Shown here one piece after another: positions 9,071 through 16,857 of a stretch of DNA of 45,580 bases (position 1 is the first letter of the stretch; every line of letters begins with the position of its first letter). The DNA comes from Rubrivivax benzoatilyticus JA2 = ATCC BAA-35 (GTDB lineage: Bacteria; Pseudomonadota; Gammaproteobacteria; Burkholderiales; Burkholderiaceae_C). The stretch spans positions 1 through 45,580 of the forward strand of contig NZ_AEWG01000068.1 of NCBI RefSeq assembly GCF_000190375.1, written 5' to 3'. The notes below the pieces were generated by a model, which saw nothing but the letters and a program-made list of their open reading frames with translations, did not search any database and was not told where the DNA came from. The translations under genes and the position numbers were made by a program.

Positions 9071-9763
9071 ATGAGCGTCGAGCTGCACCTGCCCGACCTG
9101 CCCGAGGTGCCGATCAGCGTCGGCCCGGGGCCGCGCCGGCCGGGCGACGCGCCGCCGCCACGCGTGCCTTGGGCGCTGCGTGTGCGCGACGCCGTCTCGG
9201 CCTACCTCCCTCTGCTGCTGATGGCTGCGCTGGCCCTGGCGACCTGGTGGCTGGTGAAGAACACGCCGTCGGCGCCTCGCGTGTCCGCGGAGCAGGCGGT
9301 GCGCCAGGAACCCGACTACACGATGAACGACTTCGCGCTCGAGCGTTTTGCTGCCGATGGCCGGCTGAAGGTGCGCATCGAAGGCGCGCAACTGCGCCAC
9401 TACCCCGCCACCGACCAGATCGAGGTGGACCGCGTGCGCATCCGCGCCGTCACGCCCGACGGCCGCGTCACGCTGGCCGACGCCCGGCGGGCGCTTGCCA
9501 CGGGCGACGCCAGTGAAGTCCAGTTGCTGGGCGCCGCGCACGTCACCACCACCGACGCCAACGGCCAGACCATCCGCATGGACGGCGACTTCCTGCATGC
9601 CTTCCTCGTCAGCGAGCGGGTGCGCAGCCACCTGCCGGTGCGCGTGACGGCGCCCGACGGCGCGGTCTTCGAGGCGCGGGGGCTGGAGTACGACCACGGC
9701 CTGCGCAAGCTCGACCTCAGCGGCCCGATGCGCGGCGTGTTCCCGCCGCGAGCGTCGCGATGA
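9071..9763 (+). CDS. lptC: LPS export protein LptC
   Basis: LptC is a bitopic inner-membrane protein that passes LPS from LptBFG to LptA in the periplasm. The 230-residue product has an amino-terminal cytoplasmic extension of about 45 residues rich in proline, one membrane helix (YLPLLLMAALALATWWLV, about 46-63), then a periplasmic beta-jellyroll with the family pattern PDYTMNDFALERF. It is somewhat longer than the usual 190 because of the amino extension. The next gene is a dehydrogenase overlapping by four bases rather than lptA. Confidence 0.88.
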   Translation: MSVELHLPDLPEVPISVGPGPRRPGDAPPPRVPWALRVRDAVSAYLPLLLMAALALATWWLVKNTPSAPRVSAEQAVRQEPDYTMNDFALERFAADGRLKVRIEGAQLRHYPATDQIEVDRVRIRAVTPDGRVTLADARRALATGDASEVQLLGAAHVTTTDANGQTIRMDGDFLHAFLVSERVRSHLPVRVTAPDGAVFEARGLEYDHGLRKLDLSGPMRGVFPPRASR

Positions 9764-10539
9764 GCGCGCCGCTGGTTTTCATCACCGGGGCGTCCAGCGG
9801 CATCGGCCAGGCGCTGGCGCTGCGTTACGCGCGTGCCGGCTGGCGGCTGGCGCTGGTGGCGCGGCGTGTCGACGAGGTTCGCGCCTGGCTCGCGGCGCAG
9901 GGCCTGGGGCCGGAGCAGGCGGCGGTCTACCGTGCCGACGTGGCCGACATCGACGCCATGGCCGCCGTCGGGCGCCAGTGCATCGAGACCCAGGGCCTGC
10001 CGGACGTCGTCATCGCCAATGCCGGCATCAGCGTCGGCATGGACACGGCGATCCGCGACGATCTGGAGGTCCTGCGCGAGACGCTCGCCATCAACAACGT
10101 CGGGCTGGCCGCCACCTTCCATCCCTTCGTCGCCGCAATGCGCGAGCGAGGTGCCGGCACCCTCGTCGGCATCGCCAGCGTGGCGGCGATCCGTGGGCTG
10201 CCAGGGCACGGGGCCTACTGCGCGAGCAAGGCTGCCGTCGTCGCCTACTGCGAAAGCCTGCGAGGCGAGTGCCGTGACAGCGGCGTGAAAGTCGTGACGC
10301 TCCTGCCCGGGTATGTCGCGACGCCGCTGACGGCGCGAAATCCGTACTCCATGCCCTTCCTGCTGCCTGCGGACGAGTTCGCCGAACGCGCGTTTCGTGC
10401 GATTTCGGCCGGGATCAGCTATCGCGTGATCCCCTGGCAGATGGGCGTGGTCGCCAAACTGCTGCGCCTTCTTCCCAACGCGCTGTTCGACGCCGTGTTC
10501 GCCGGCCGCGGCCGCAAGCCCCGCCGCGGCGAGCACTGA
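9760..10539 (+). CDS. SDR-family oxidoreductase
   Basis: A classical short-chain dehydrogenase of 259 residues. It has the NAD(P)-binding loop TGASSGIGQALALRYA (about 9-24), an ANAG motif (IANAGIS), the catalytic serine in GIASVAA, and the YxxxK pair in YCASKAAV. The last part is basic (FAGRGRKPRRGEH). Its ATG overlaps the lptC stop codon (ATGA), so it is translated with the LPS genes. The substrate cannot be read from the sequence; a role in envelope lipid or sugar chemistry is only a guess from position. Confidence 0.9.
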   Translation: MSAPLVFITGASSGIGQALALRYARAGWRLALVARRVDEVRAWLAAQGLGPEQAAVYRADVADIDAMAAVGRQCIETQGLPDVVIANAGISVGMDTAIRDDLEVLRETLAINNVGLAATFHPFVAAMRERGAGTLVGIASVAAIRGLPGHGAYCASKAAVVAYCESLRGECRDSGVKVVTLLPGYVATPLTARNPYSMPFLLPADEFAERAFRAISAGISYRVIPWQMGVVAKLLRLLPNALFDAVFAGRGRKPRRGEH

Positions 10540-10632
10540 CGGCGGGCTCCGAGGCCGGCGCGGCCCAAGACCTGACTCGCCTGAGAGGCTCACTGCCGCG
10601 CGCCCGGCGCGCGATGCCGGCAGACGAAAAAA

Positions 10633-10667
10633 GGCGCCGGACCTGTCGGCCCGCCGCCCTTCTTTTT
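10633..10667. terminator. Bidirectional terminator between SDR gene and RRM gene
   Basis: GGCGCCGG (10633-10640) pairs with CCGCCGCC (10651-10658) with one mismatch. An A-run precedes it (10627-10632) and a T-rich run follows (10660-10667), so it can end both the plus-strand lptC/SDR transcript and the minus-strand RRM transcript. Confidence 0.6.
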
Positions 10668-10712
10668 GATCAGTGCGGCCCGGACGCGATGCCCGGGCCA
10701 ACCGGCACTGGA

Positions 10713-10930
10713 TCAGTAGCCGCCGCGGCCACCGCCGCCGTAGCCGCCACCACCACCACCGTAGCCACCGCCGCTGCCGCCGCGATTGCCACCGCCGTAG
10801 GGGCCACGGCCACCGCCGCCACCGCCGTAGGGGCTGCGGCCACCGCCGCCACCGCCGTAGCCGCCGCCACCACCGCCGCCGTAGCTGCCGCCACCGCCGT
10901 AGCCGCCGCCACCGCCGCTGCGGAAGCCGC
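10713..10930 (-). repeat. Low-complexity glycine-codon repeat in RRM gene
   Basis: Imprecise CCGCCGCCACC-type units (plus strand) encode the glycine-rich tail. The units vary in length and are not separated by unique spacers. Such tracts tend to vary in length between strains. Confidence 0.7.
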
Positions 10931-11189
10931 CCGGACGGTCTTCACGAGGACGGGCCTCGTTGACCACCACCGCGCGGCCTTCCAGGGACTGGCCGTTCAT
11001 GCCGTTGATCGCGGCTTGCGCCTCGGCGTCCGAGCCCATCTCGACGAAGCCGAAGCCCTTCGAGCGGCCGGTTTCGCGGTCCATCATCACCTTGGCGGAC
11101 GTGACGGTGCCGAATTGCGCGAACGCTTGTTGCAGAGAGTCGTCGCGCACCGAATACGCAAGGTTGCCGACGTACAGTTTGTTACCCAC
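10713..11189 (-). CDS. Glycine-rich RNA-binding protein (single RRM)
   Basis: A 158-residue protein. Residues 4-80 form an RNA recognition motif with RNP2 LYVGNL (5-10) and RNP1 KGFGFVEM (44-51). Residues 87-158 are almost entirely glycine with tyrosine, arginine and serine in GGGGYGGGG-type repeats. This is the cold-inducible Rbp layout of cyanobacteria and many betaproteobacteria; such proteins act as RNA chaperones. The start is GTG (VGNKLYVG) with an AGAGGG stretch upstream. It has its own promoter and a leader of about 95 bases. Confidence 0.92.
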   Translation of the reverse strand: MGNKLYVGNLAYSVRDDSLQQAFAQFGTVTSAKVMMDRETGRSKGFGFVEMGSDAEAQAAINGMNGQSLEGRAVVVNEARPREDRPGGFRSGGGGGYGGGGSYGGGGGGGYGGGGGGRSPYGGGGGGRGPYGGGNRGGSGGGYGGGGGGYGGGGRGGY

Positions 11190-11288
11190 AGAGAAGCCCT
11201 CTATCTAGAACCAAGGAGCCATGCGGAGCTTCTACCCTTGCGTGAACCATTCATTTCAAAGGCGCGGCTACCAGACACAGACCGGCCT

Positions 11289-11319
11289 ATTATGGGTGCC
11301 GCCGGCCGCGGCCTGTAAA
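11289..11319 (-). promoter_or_regulatory. Promoter of RRM gene and 11190-11525 intergenic region
   Basis: On the minus strand TTTACA (11319-11314) and CATAAT (11294-11289) are separated by 19 bases, slightly long for sigma-70. The resulting leader of about 95 bases reaches the GTG at 11189. The rest of the 336-base gap (11190-11525) has an A+T-richer patch around 11330-11400 and no supported gene. Confidence 0.5.
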
Positions 11320-11525
11320 GAGGGCGGCCGTCAAATGTTGTTTTCGACCCCCCAGGCAAACCCGAAATCCGGGGTTGTGCCCCCTAATTTGATACCTCGG
11401 CGTTGATCGGGCCCCTCGGCGCCCGCTTCGTGCGTCGACGCGCGGGCTGGCGCACGGCCGCGGCGTCCGCAAGACCGGGCCTGTCCTGAAGCGGCAAGGC
11501 GAGGCAGCCCGCTACCATCGCCGCA

Positions 11526-12164
11526 ATGGATCTCCTCAAGCCGCTGATCGCCTTGCTCGCGATCGTCAACCCGCTCGGCGTCGTTCCCTTTTTCATCCAT
11601 TTCACGCAGAACTTCTCCCCCGAGCAACGCCGGCGCACGATCCGCATCAGCGCCTTCACGGCCTTCGTCGTCATCGCCACCAGCGCGCTGGCGGGGCTGA
11701 AGATCATCGAGTTTTTCGGCATCTCGATCGCCTCGTTCCAGGTCGGCGGCGGCCTGCTGCTGATGCTCAGCGCGGTCGCCATGCTCAACGCCCAGCCCGC
11801 CGAGACCAAGCCCGCCGACGTCAGCGAGGGTGACCAGCGTGTCGACGCCGGTGCCAGCATCGCGGTGGTGCCGCTGACGATCCCGCTGCTCACCGGCCCG
11901 GCGACGATCTCGACGATGGTCATCTACGCCGAGCGCACCCGGCACTGGTGGCAGCTGGCGGTGCTCGTCGGCTACGGCGTCGTGGTCGGCGTCGCGACCT
12001 TTCTGGCCTTCACCGCCTCCGAGCGCATCGCCGGCTGGCTGGGCCGCACCGGCATCAACGTGATGACGCGGCTGATGGGCCTGATCCTCGCGGCGCTGGC
12101 CGTGGAGATCATGGCCGAGGGCATGCTCAAGCTCTTCCCGGTGCTCGCCAGCCCGCTGACCTGA
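11526..12164 (+). CDS. MarC-family integral membrane protein
   Basis: A 212-residue hydrophobic protein with about six membrane segments. It shows the MarC patterns AIVNPLGVVPFF (about 12-23), VGGGLLLMLSAVAML (about 73-87) and PLTIPLLTGPATIS (about 118-131), and ends in the conserved LMGLILAALAVEIMAEG. Despite the name, MarC proteins are not established multidrug transporters and their function is unknown. It stands alone. A TACCAT hexamer seven bases before the ATG is a weak -10 candidate. Confidence 0.9.
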   Translation: MDLLKPLIALLAIVNPLGVVPFFIHFTQNFSPEQRRRTIRISAFTAFVVIATSALAGLKIIEFFGISIASFQVGGGLLLMLSAVAMLNAQPAETKPADVSEGDQRVDAGASIAVVPLTIPLLTGPATISTMVIYAERTRHWWQLAVLVGYGVVVGVATFLAFTASERIAGWLGRTGINVMTRLMGLILAALAVEIMAEGMLKLFPVLASPLT

Positions 12165-12201
12165 GTCCCGGCGACACCCACGACAACGACAGGAGACACC
12201 C

Positions 12202-12240
12202 ATGACCCCCGCCCGTTCCTGGCCGTCGGCCACGTGGTGA
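12202..12240 (+). CDS. Twelve-codon leader reading frame overlapping the GMC gene start
   Basis: AGGAGA (12191-12196) lies five bases before an ATG that opens the frame MTPARSWPSATW and stops at a TGA (12238-12240) embedded in GTGGTGA, the start region of the oxidoreductase gene. The frame differs from that of the enzyme. It may couple translation, act as a regulatory leader, or be the remnant of a shifted amino terminus. Confidence 0.4.
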   Translation: MTPARSWPSATW

Positions 12241-13850
12241 GCGCCGCCGAGTACGACGTCGTCATCGTCGGCGGCGGCACCGCCGGCTGCCTGCTCGCCA
12301 ACCGGCTGTCGGCCGGGCGCACGCGCCGCGTGCTGCTCGTCGAGGCCGGCGGCCGCGACGACTACCACTGGATCCACATCCCGGTCGGCTACCTCTATTG
12401 CATCGGCAACCCGCGCACCGACTGGCTCTACCAGACCGAACCCGACGCCGGGCTCAACGGCCGCAGCCTGCGCTACCCGCGCGGCAAGGTGCTGGGCGGC
12501 TGCTCCAGCATCAACGGCATGATCTACATGCGCGGCCAGGCACGCGACTACGACGGCTGGGCCGCGGCGACGGGCGACGCCAACTGGCGCTGGGAGCACT
12601 GCCTGCCGTACTTCCGCCGCCACGAGGACCACTGGCGCGGCGGCGACGCGCTGCACGGCCACGGCGGCGAGTGGCGGGTCGAACGTCAGCGCCTGCGCTG
12701 GGACATCCTCGACGCCTTCGCCGCCGCGGCGCGCGAAGCCGGCATCCCGCCGACCGAGGACTTCAACCGCGGCGACAACGAAGGCGTCGGCTACTTCGAG
12801 GTCAACCAGCGTTCGGGCATCCGCTGGAACACCAGCAAGGCCTTTCTGCGCCCGGCGCTCGGGCGCGACAACCTGCAGGTCTGGACCGGCGCGACGGTGA
12901 CCCGCGTGCTGCTCGACGGCGGCCGTGCGACCGGCATCGAGGTGCGCCCGCTCGGCGGCGGCGAGCCGCTGGTGGTTCATGCCCGTCAGGAAGTGGTGCT
13001 CGCCGCCGGTGCCATCGGCACGCCGCAGATCCTGCAGCTCTCGGGCATCGGCCGTGGCGACTGGCTGCAGCCGCTGGGCATCGAGACGCGGCACGAACTG
13101 CCCGGTGTCGGTGCCAACCTGCAGGACCATCTGCAGATCCGCGCGGTCTACGCCGTCGACGGCACACGCACGCTGAATACGCTGTCGGCCAGCATGCTGG
13201 GCAAGGCGCGCATCGCCGCCGAGTACGCGCTGCGGCGCAGCGGCCCGATGAGCATGGCGCCGTCGCAGCTGGGCGCGTTCACGCGCTCGTCGCCGGCCTA
13301 CGCGGCGCCGAACATCGAGTACCACGTGCAGCCGCTTTCGCTGGACGCCTTCGGCGAGCCGCTGCACCGCTTCGACGCCTTCACCGCCAGCGTCTGCAAC
13401 CTGAACCCCAGCGCACGCGGCGAGGTCCGGCTGGCGTCGCCGCGGCCCGAGGACGCGCCGCGCATCGCGCCCCACTACCTGTCGACCGCCGAGGACCGCC
13501 AGGTCGCCGCCGACTCGCTGCGGCTGACGCGCCGCATCGCCGCGATGCCGGCCCTGGCGCGTTACCGCCCGCGTGAGATCAAACCCGGCCCGCAGTACCG
13601 GAGCGACGAGGAACTGGCCCGTCTGGCCGGTGACATCGGCACGACGATCTTCCATCCCGTGGGAACGTGTCGCATGGGGCGGGACGACGATCCCGGCGCG
13701 GTCGTCGACGCGCGCCTGCGGGTGCGCGGCCTGGCGGGGCTGCGCATCGCCGATGCCAGCGTGATGCCGACGATTACCAGCGGCAACACCAATTCTCCGA
13801 CCCTGATGATCGCCGAACGTGCAGCGGAGTGGATCGCGGGCGGCGGGTAA
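12234..13850 (+). CDS. GMC-family FAD oxidoreductase (choline dehydrogenase-like)
   Basis: A 538-residue flavoenzyme. The FAD-binding loop is VVIVGGGTAGCLLANRLS (about 9-26), GMC signature 1 is in GGCSSINGMIYMRGQARDYD (about 87-106), signature 2 is GAIGTPQILQLSGIG, and the carboxy end has HPVGTCRMG with the catalytic histidine and SGNTNSPTLMIAERAA. Members oxidise alcohols such as choline or glucose; the substrate here is unknown, and there is no betaine-pathway neighbour. Start codons are GTG at 12234 or 12237, both without a ribosome binding site, which instead precedes a twelve-codon frame. No twin-arginine or Sec signal is visible, suggesting a cytoplasmic or membrane-peripheral enzyme. 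Confidence 0.9.
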   Translation: MVSAAEYDVVIVGGGTAGCLLANRLSAGRTRRVLLVEAGGRDDYHWIHIPVGYLYCIGNPRTDWLYQTEPDAGLNGRSLRYPRGKVLGGCSSINGMIYMRGQARDYDGWAAATGDANWRWEHCLPYFRRHEDHWRGGDALHGHGGEWRVERQRLRWDILDAFAAAAREAGIPPTEDFNRGDNEGVGYFEVNQRSGIRWNTSKAFLRPALGRDNLQVWTGATVTRVLLDGGRATGIEVRPLGGGEPLVVHARQEVVLAAGAIGTPQILQLSGIGRGDWLQPLGIETRHELPGVGANLQDHLQIRAVYAVDGTRTLNTLSASMLGKARIAAEYALRRSGPMSMAPSQLGAFTRSSPAYAAPNIEYHVQPLSLDAFGEPLHRFDAFTASVCNLNPSARGEVRLASPRPEDAPRIAPHYLSTAEDRQVAADSLRLTRRIAAMPALARYRPREIKPGPQYRSDEELARLAGDIGTTIFHPVGTCRMGRDDDPGAVVDARLRVRGLAGLRIADASVMPTITSGNTNSPTLMIAERAAEWIAGGG

Positions 13851-14189
13851 GTCCCGATGTCCGAGCTGAAACGCACCGCTACATTGTTCCCACTCGCGCC
13901 GCGTCGGGGCCTCTACAGAGGGCCCGGTGCGGCAGGCGGGGAGTCGAGGAGACAAACAGACGCCCAGCTTGGCGCCGCCGCACATCAAACGAACATGGCG
14001 GTGTCGAGCTGACGGCCACGACGCACGAAGGGGCGCCACCGGATCCGGTGGCGCCCTTTTTCGCTTTCTGGTGCCGGGTGCGGCGGAGAAGCCCGGTCAT
14101 GCACCCGCTGTTGTGCCGATGCCGCCCGGCCCCGGGGTCTACGATGTGCGGGTTCTGCCTTCGCTTCACCTGCATCCTCCGAGCCGCCC
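13851..14189. other. Intergenic region with hairpins, possible small RNA
   Basis: These 339 bases have no supported protein gene. There is a hairpin around 13906-13925 (GGGCCTCT against AGAGGGCCC) and a long perfect palindrome with a T-run at 14031-14061, then a TACGAT (14140-14145) that could be the -10 for the HDOD gene. A short transcript ending at the palindrome is possible, but no strong promoter for it is visible. Confidence 0.3.
14031..14061 (+). terminator. Strong intrinsic terminator
   Basis: A perfect 26-base palindrome (14031-14056; GGGCGCCACCGG and its complement) is followed at once by five T residues. It is the best-formed terminator in the window. It lies about 180 bases after the GMC stop codon, which is rather far for that gene alone. 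Confidence 0.85.
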
Positions 14190-15014
14190 ATGTCCGTCAA
14201 CGCCGAACTGCGAACGCTGGAGATCGACATCCCGGCGCAACCCGAGGCGCTCGTCAAGCTCTCGCTGCTGCTCGCCGAGGAGGAGGTCAACCTCACCGCC
14301 GCCGCCTCGCTGATCGAAGCCGACATGGCGCTGGCCGCCGCGGTGCTGAAGGCGGTGAACTCGTCGCTCTACGGCCTGCGCGGGCGCGTGCAGAGCGTGC
14401 AGCAGGCGATCACGTACCTGGGCATGCGCGAGATCGCGGCCATCACCTTCGAGATCGGCCTGCGCGCCGCCTTCCCGCCGGCGGCCGAGCTCGATCCCCT
14501 GTGGGCGCGCGCCGCCAGCCGCGGCCTGGTGATGGGGCGCATCGCGCACAAGCTCTCGCTCGACGCCTGGGCCGCGCACTCGGCCGGGCTGTTCGAGGAA
14601 TGCGGCAAGGCGGTGCTGTTCCGCCACGCGCCGGATCACTACCGGGCGATGCTGCGCGCCGCACGCTCGGACACCGAACTGCTGACGCTCGAGCACGCCG
14701 GCTTCGGCGTCAGCCACGACGCGCTGGGCGCCGCGCTGTGCGAAAGCTGGGGCCTGGGCCAGGCCGCGGTGGCCTGCGTGCGCCACCACGTGCTGCTGCA
14801 GTTCGGCCTGGAGTTCCCGCCGCAGATGCCGCCCAACCGGCGCGCCATCGGTGCCGTCTCGGTGATCGCGCACGCGCTGATCAACGAACCCGAAACCGTC
14901 GACGAGGTCACCGCGACGATCGCGCCGCTGGCCGAACTCGACGTCACGCTGGCGCTGCGCAGCGTGCGCCAGGTGCAGGAACAGCTCGCCGACGCGCTGA
15001 GCCACGGGCGCTGA
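14190..15014 (+). CDS. HDOD-domain protein
   Basis: A 274-residue protein consisting almost entirely of an HDOD domain (about 15-220). This is an HD-related fold without phosphodiesterase residues; the pattern LKAVNSSLYGLRGRVQSVQ followed by AITYLGMREIAAIT (about 50-85) is diagnostic. HDOD proteins are usually signalling or output modules tied to second messengers, chemotaxis or stress. No partner domain (GGDEF, EAL or receiver) is fused here and none is adjacent, so its role is unknown. Confidence 0.88.
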   Translation: MSVNAELRTLEIDIPAQPEALVKLSLLLAEEEVNLTAAASLIEADMALAAAVLKAVNSSLYGLRGRVQSVQQAITYLGMREIAAITFEIGLRAAFPPAAELDPLWARAASRGLVMGRIAHKLSLDAWAAHSAGLFEECGKAVLFRHAPDHYRAMLRAARSDTELLTLEHAGFGVSHDALGAALCESWGLGQAAVACVRHHVLLQFGLEFPPQMPPNRRAIGAVSVIAHALINEPETVDEVTATIAPLAELDVTLALRSVRQVQEQLADALSHGR

Positions 15015-15156
15015 CTGCGGGTCGTCCCGGTCACGTGTTCGCGGGGTGACGTGCACTCGCATTGGCCGGGCCTCGTCGTAAGCCCTGAGTCAGCCGGACG
15101 AAGCGGCCGCTAGTCTGGCCGCGTCCGGGCCCCTTCGCGGCCCGCGGGTGGCCGCC

Positions 15157-16857
15157 ATGTCCGAGACGATCCCCGACACCGTGCCCGACGATGCGCTCGC
15201 GCTGCAGCGCCTGTGGCACTGGGAGAAGACCGCGCCCGGGCGCATCGCCTTCACCCAGCCCGGCGGCGGCACGCTGCGCGACATCTCCTGGGCCGAGGCT
15301 GTCGGCCAGGCGCGGCGCATGGCGGCGCACCTCGTCTCGCTCGGCCTGCCGCATGGCTCGTGCATCGCCATCCTCGGCAAGAACAGCGCGCACTGGCTGA
15401 TGGCCGACTGGGCGATCTGGATGGCCGGCCACGTCTCGGTGCCGCTGTACCCGACGCTGGCCGCGGCCACCGTGCGCCAGGTGCTGGAACACAGCGGCGC
15501 GCGCCTGCTCTTCGTCGGCAAGCTGGACACGTGGCACGAGATGAAGGCCGGCGTGCCCGAGGGCCTGCCCTGCGTCGAGCTGCCGCTGGGCCCGGCCAGC
15601 GGCGCGCCGCGCTGGGACGACATCGTCGCCGCCAACTCGCCGCTGGCCGGCGAGCCGGTGCGCCCCGGCGACGAGCTCTGCACCGTGATGTACACCTCGG
15701 GCACGACCGGCGCGCCCAAGGGCGTGATGCACCGCTTCTCGCACTTCGCCTGGGCGCTGCAGTCGGGGCTGCGGCGCATCGGCGGGCTGGATGCCGACGC
15801 GCGCATGCTGAGCTACCTGCCGCTGTCGCACGTCGCCGAGCGCACGCTGGTCGAACACGGGCAGCTCGCCAGCGGCATGCGCGTCTATTTCGCCGACACG
15901 CTGGAGACCTTCGCCGAGGACCTGCGCCGCGCGCGGCCGACGGTTTTCTTCTCGGTGCCGCGGCTGTGGCTCAAGTTCCAGCAGGGCGTTCACGCGAAGA
16001 TGCCGCCGTCCAAGCTGAACACGATGCTCGCCGTGCCCGGCCTGGGCCGCATCGTGCGGCGCAAGGTGCTGGAAGGCCTGGGGCTGGACGCCTGCCGCTT
16101 CGCCGCCGGCGGTGCCGCGCCGATGCCGCCCGACCTGCTGCGCTGGTACGCGCGCCTGGGGCTGGACGTCGTCGAGGTCTACGGCATGACCGAGAACTGC
16201 GGCATCAGCCACGCCACGCTGCCCGGCCACCCACGCCCCGGCACCGTGGGCCTGCCCTACGACGGCGTGCAGTCGCGGCTGGATCCGCAAAGCGGCGAGA
16301 TCCAGATGCGCTGCCCGGCGCTGATGACCGGCTACTACCGTGAGCCCGAGCTGACGCGCGAAGCCTTCACCGCCGACGGCTGGCTGCACACCGGCGACCA
16401 GGGCGAGCTCGACGACGGCGGCAACCTGCGCATCACCGGCCGCGTGAAGGACCTGTTCAAGACCAGCAAGGGCAAGTACGTCGCGCCGGCGCCGATCGAG
16501 GACAAGCTGGTGATGCACCCGGCGGTCGAAGCCTGCTGCGTCAGCGGCGCCCACCTGCACCAGCCGCTGGGCCTGGTGATGTTGAACCCGGCCGCCGCGG
16601 CGCAGGCCGACGACGCCGAAGGCCGCGCGGCGCTGGAGCGTTCGCTGGCCGACCATCTGGCGACGGTGAACTCGCTGCTCGACCCGCACGAGCGCCTGGT
16701 CTGCCTGGTCGCGATGCGTGACGCCTGGACGGTGGCCAACGACCTCGTCACGCCGACCTTCAAGGTCAAGCGCGGCCGCATCGAGGCGCTGTTCGCGCGC
16801 CGCTACGAAGACTGGACCGCCGGCGGCCGGCCGGTCGTCTGGTACGACGGCGCCTGA
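15157..16857 (+). CDS. Long-chain acyl-CoA ligase (AMP-binding)
   Basis: A 566-residue adenylate-forming enzyme that activates a fatty acid with ATP and transfers it to CoA. It carries the P-loop YTSGTTGAPKGVMH (about 182-195), the A5 motif YGMTENCG, TGDQGELD, and GRVKDLFKTSKGKYVAPAPI near the carboxy end, which is the pattern of the eukaryote-like long-chain (FAA/ACSL) branch. The ATG at 15157 is preferred; an in-frame GTG nine bases earlier is possible. Its stop codon abuts that of the convergent permease gene without a gap. Confidence 0.92.
   Translation: MSETIPDTVPDDALALQRLWHWEKTAPGRIAFTQPGGGTLRDISWAEAVGQARRMAAHLVSLGLPHGSCIAILGKNSAHWLMADWAIWMAGHVSVPLYPTLAAATVRQVLEHSGARLLFVGKLDTWHEMKAGVPEGLPCVELPLGPASGAPRWDDIVAANSPLAGEPVRPGDELCTVMYTSGTTGAPKGVMHRFSHFAWALQSGLRRIGGLDADARMLSYLPLSHVAERTLVEHGQLASGMRVYFADTLETFAEDLRRARPTVFFSVPRLWLKFQQGVHAKMPPSKLNTMLAVPGLGRIVRRKVLEGLGLDACRFAAGGAAPMPPDLLRWYARLGLDVVEVYGMTENCGISHATLPGHPRPGTVGLPYDGVQSRLDPQSGEIQMRCPALMTGYYREPELTREAFTADGWLHTGDQGELDDGGNLRITGRVKDLFKTSKGKYVAPAPIEDKLVMHPAVEACCVSGAHLHQPLGLVMLNPAAAAQADDAEGRAALERSLADHLATVNSLLDPHERLVCLVAMRDAWTVANDLVTPTFKVKRGRIEALFARRYEDWTAGGRPVVWYDGA

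Noticed and set aside
10713..10930. CRISPR-like or tandem-repeat array
   Set aside because: Units are imprecise, in frame, and encode the glycine-rich tail of the RRM protein. There are no unique spacers or cas genes.
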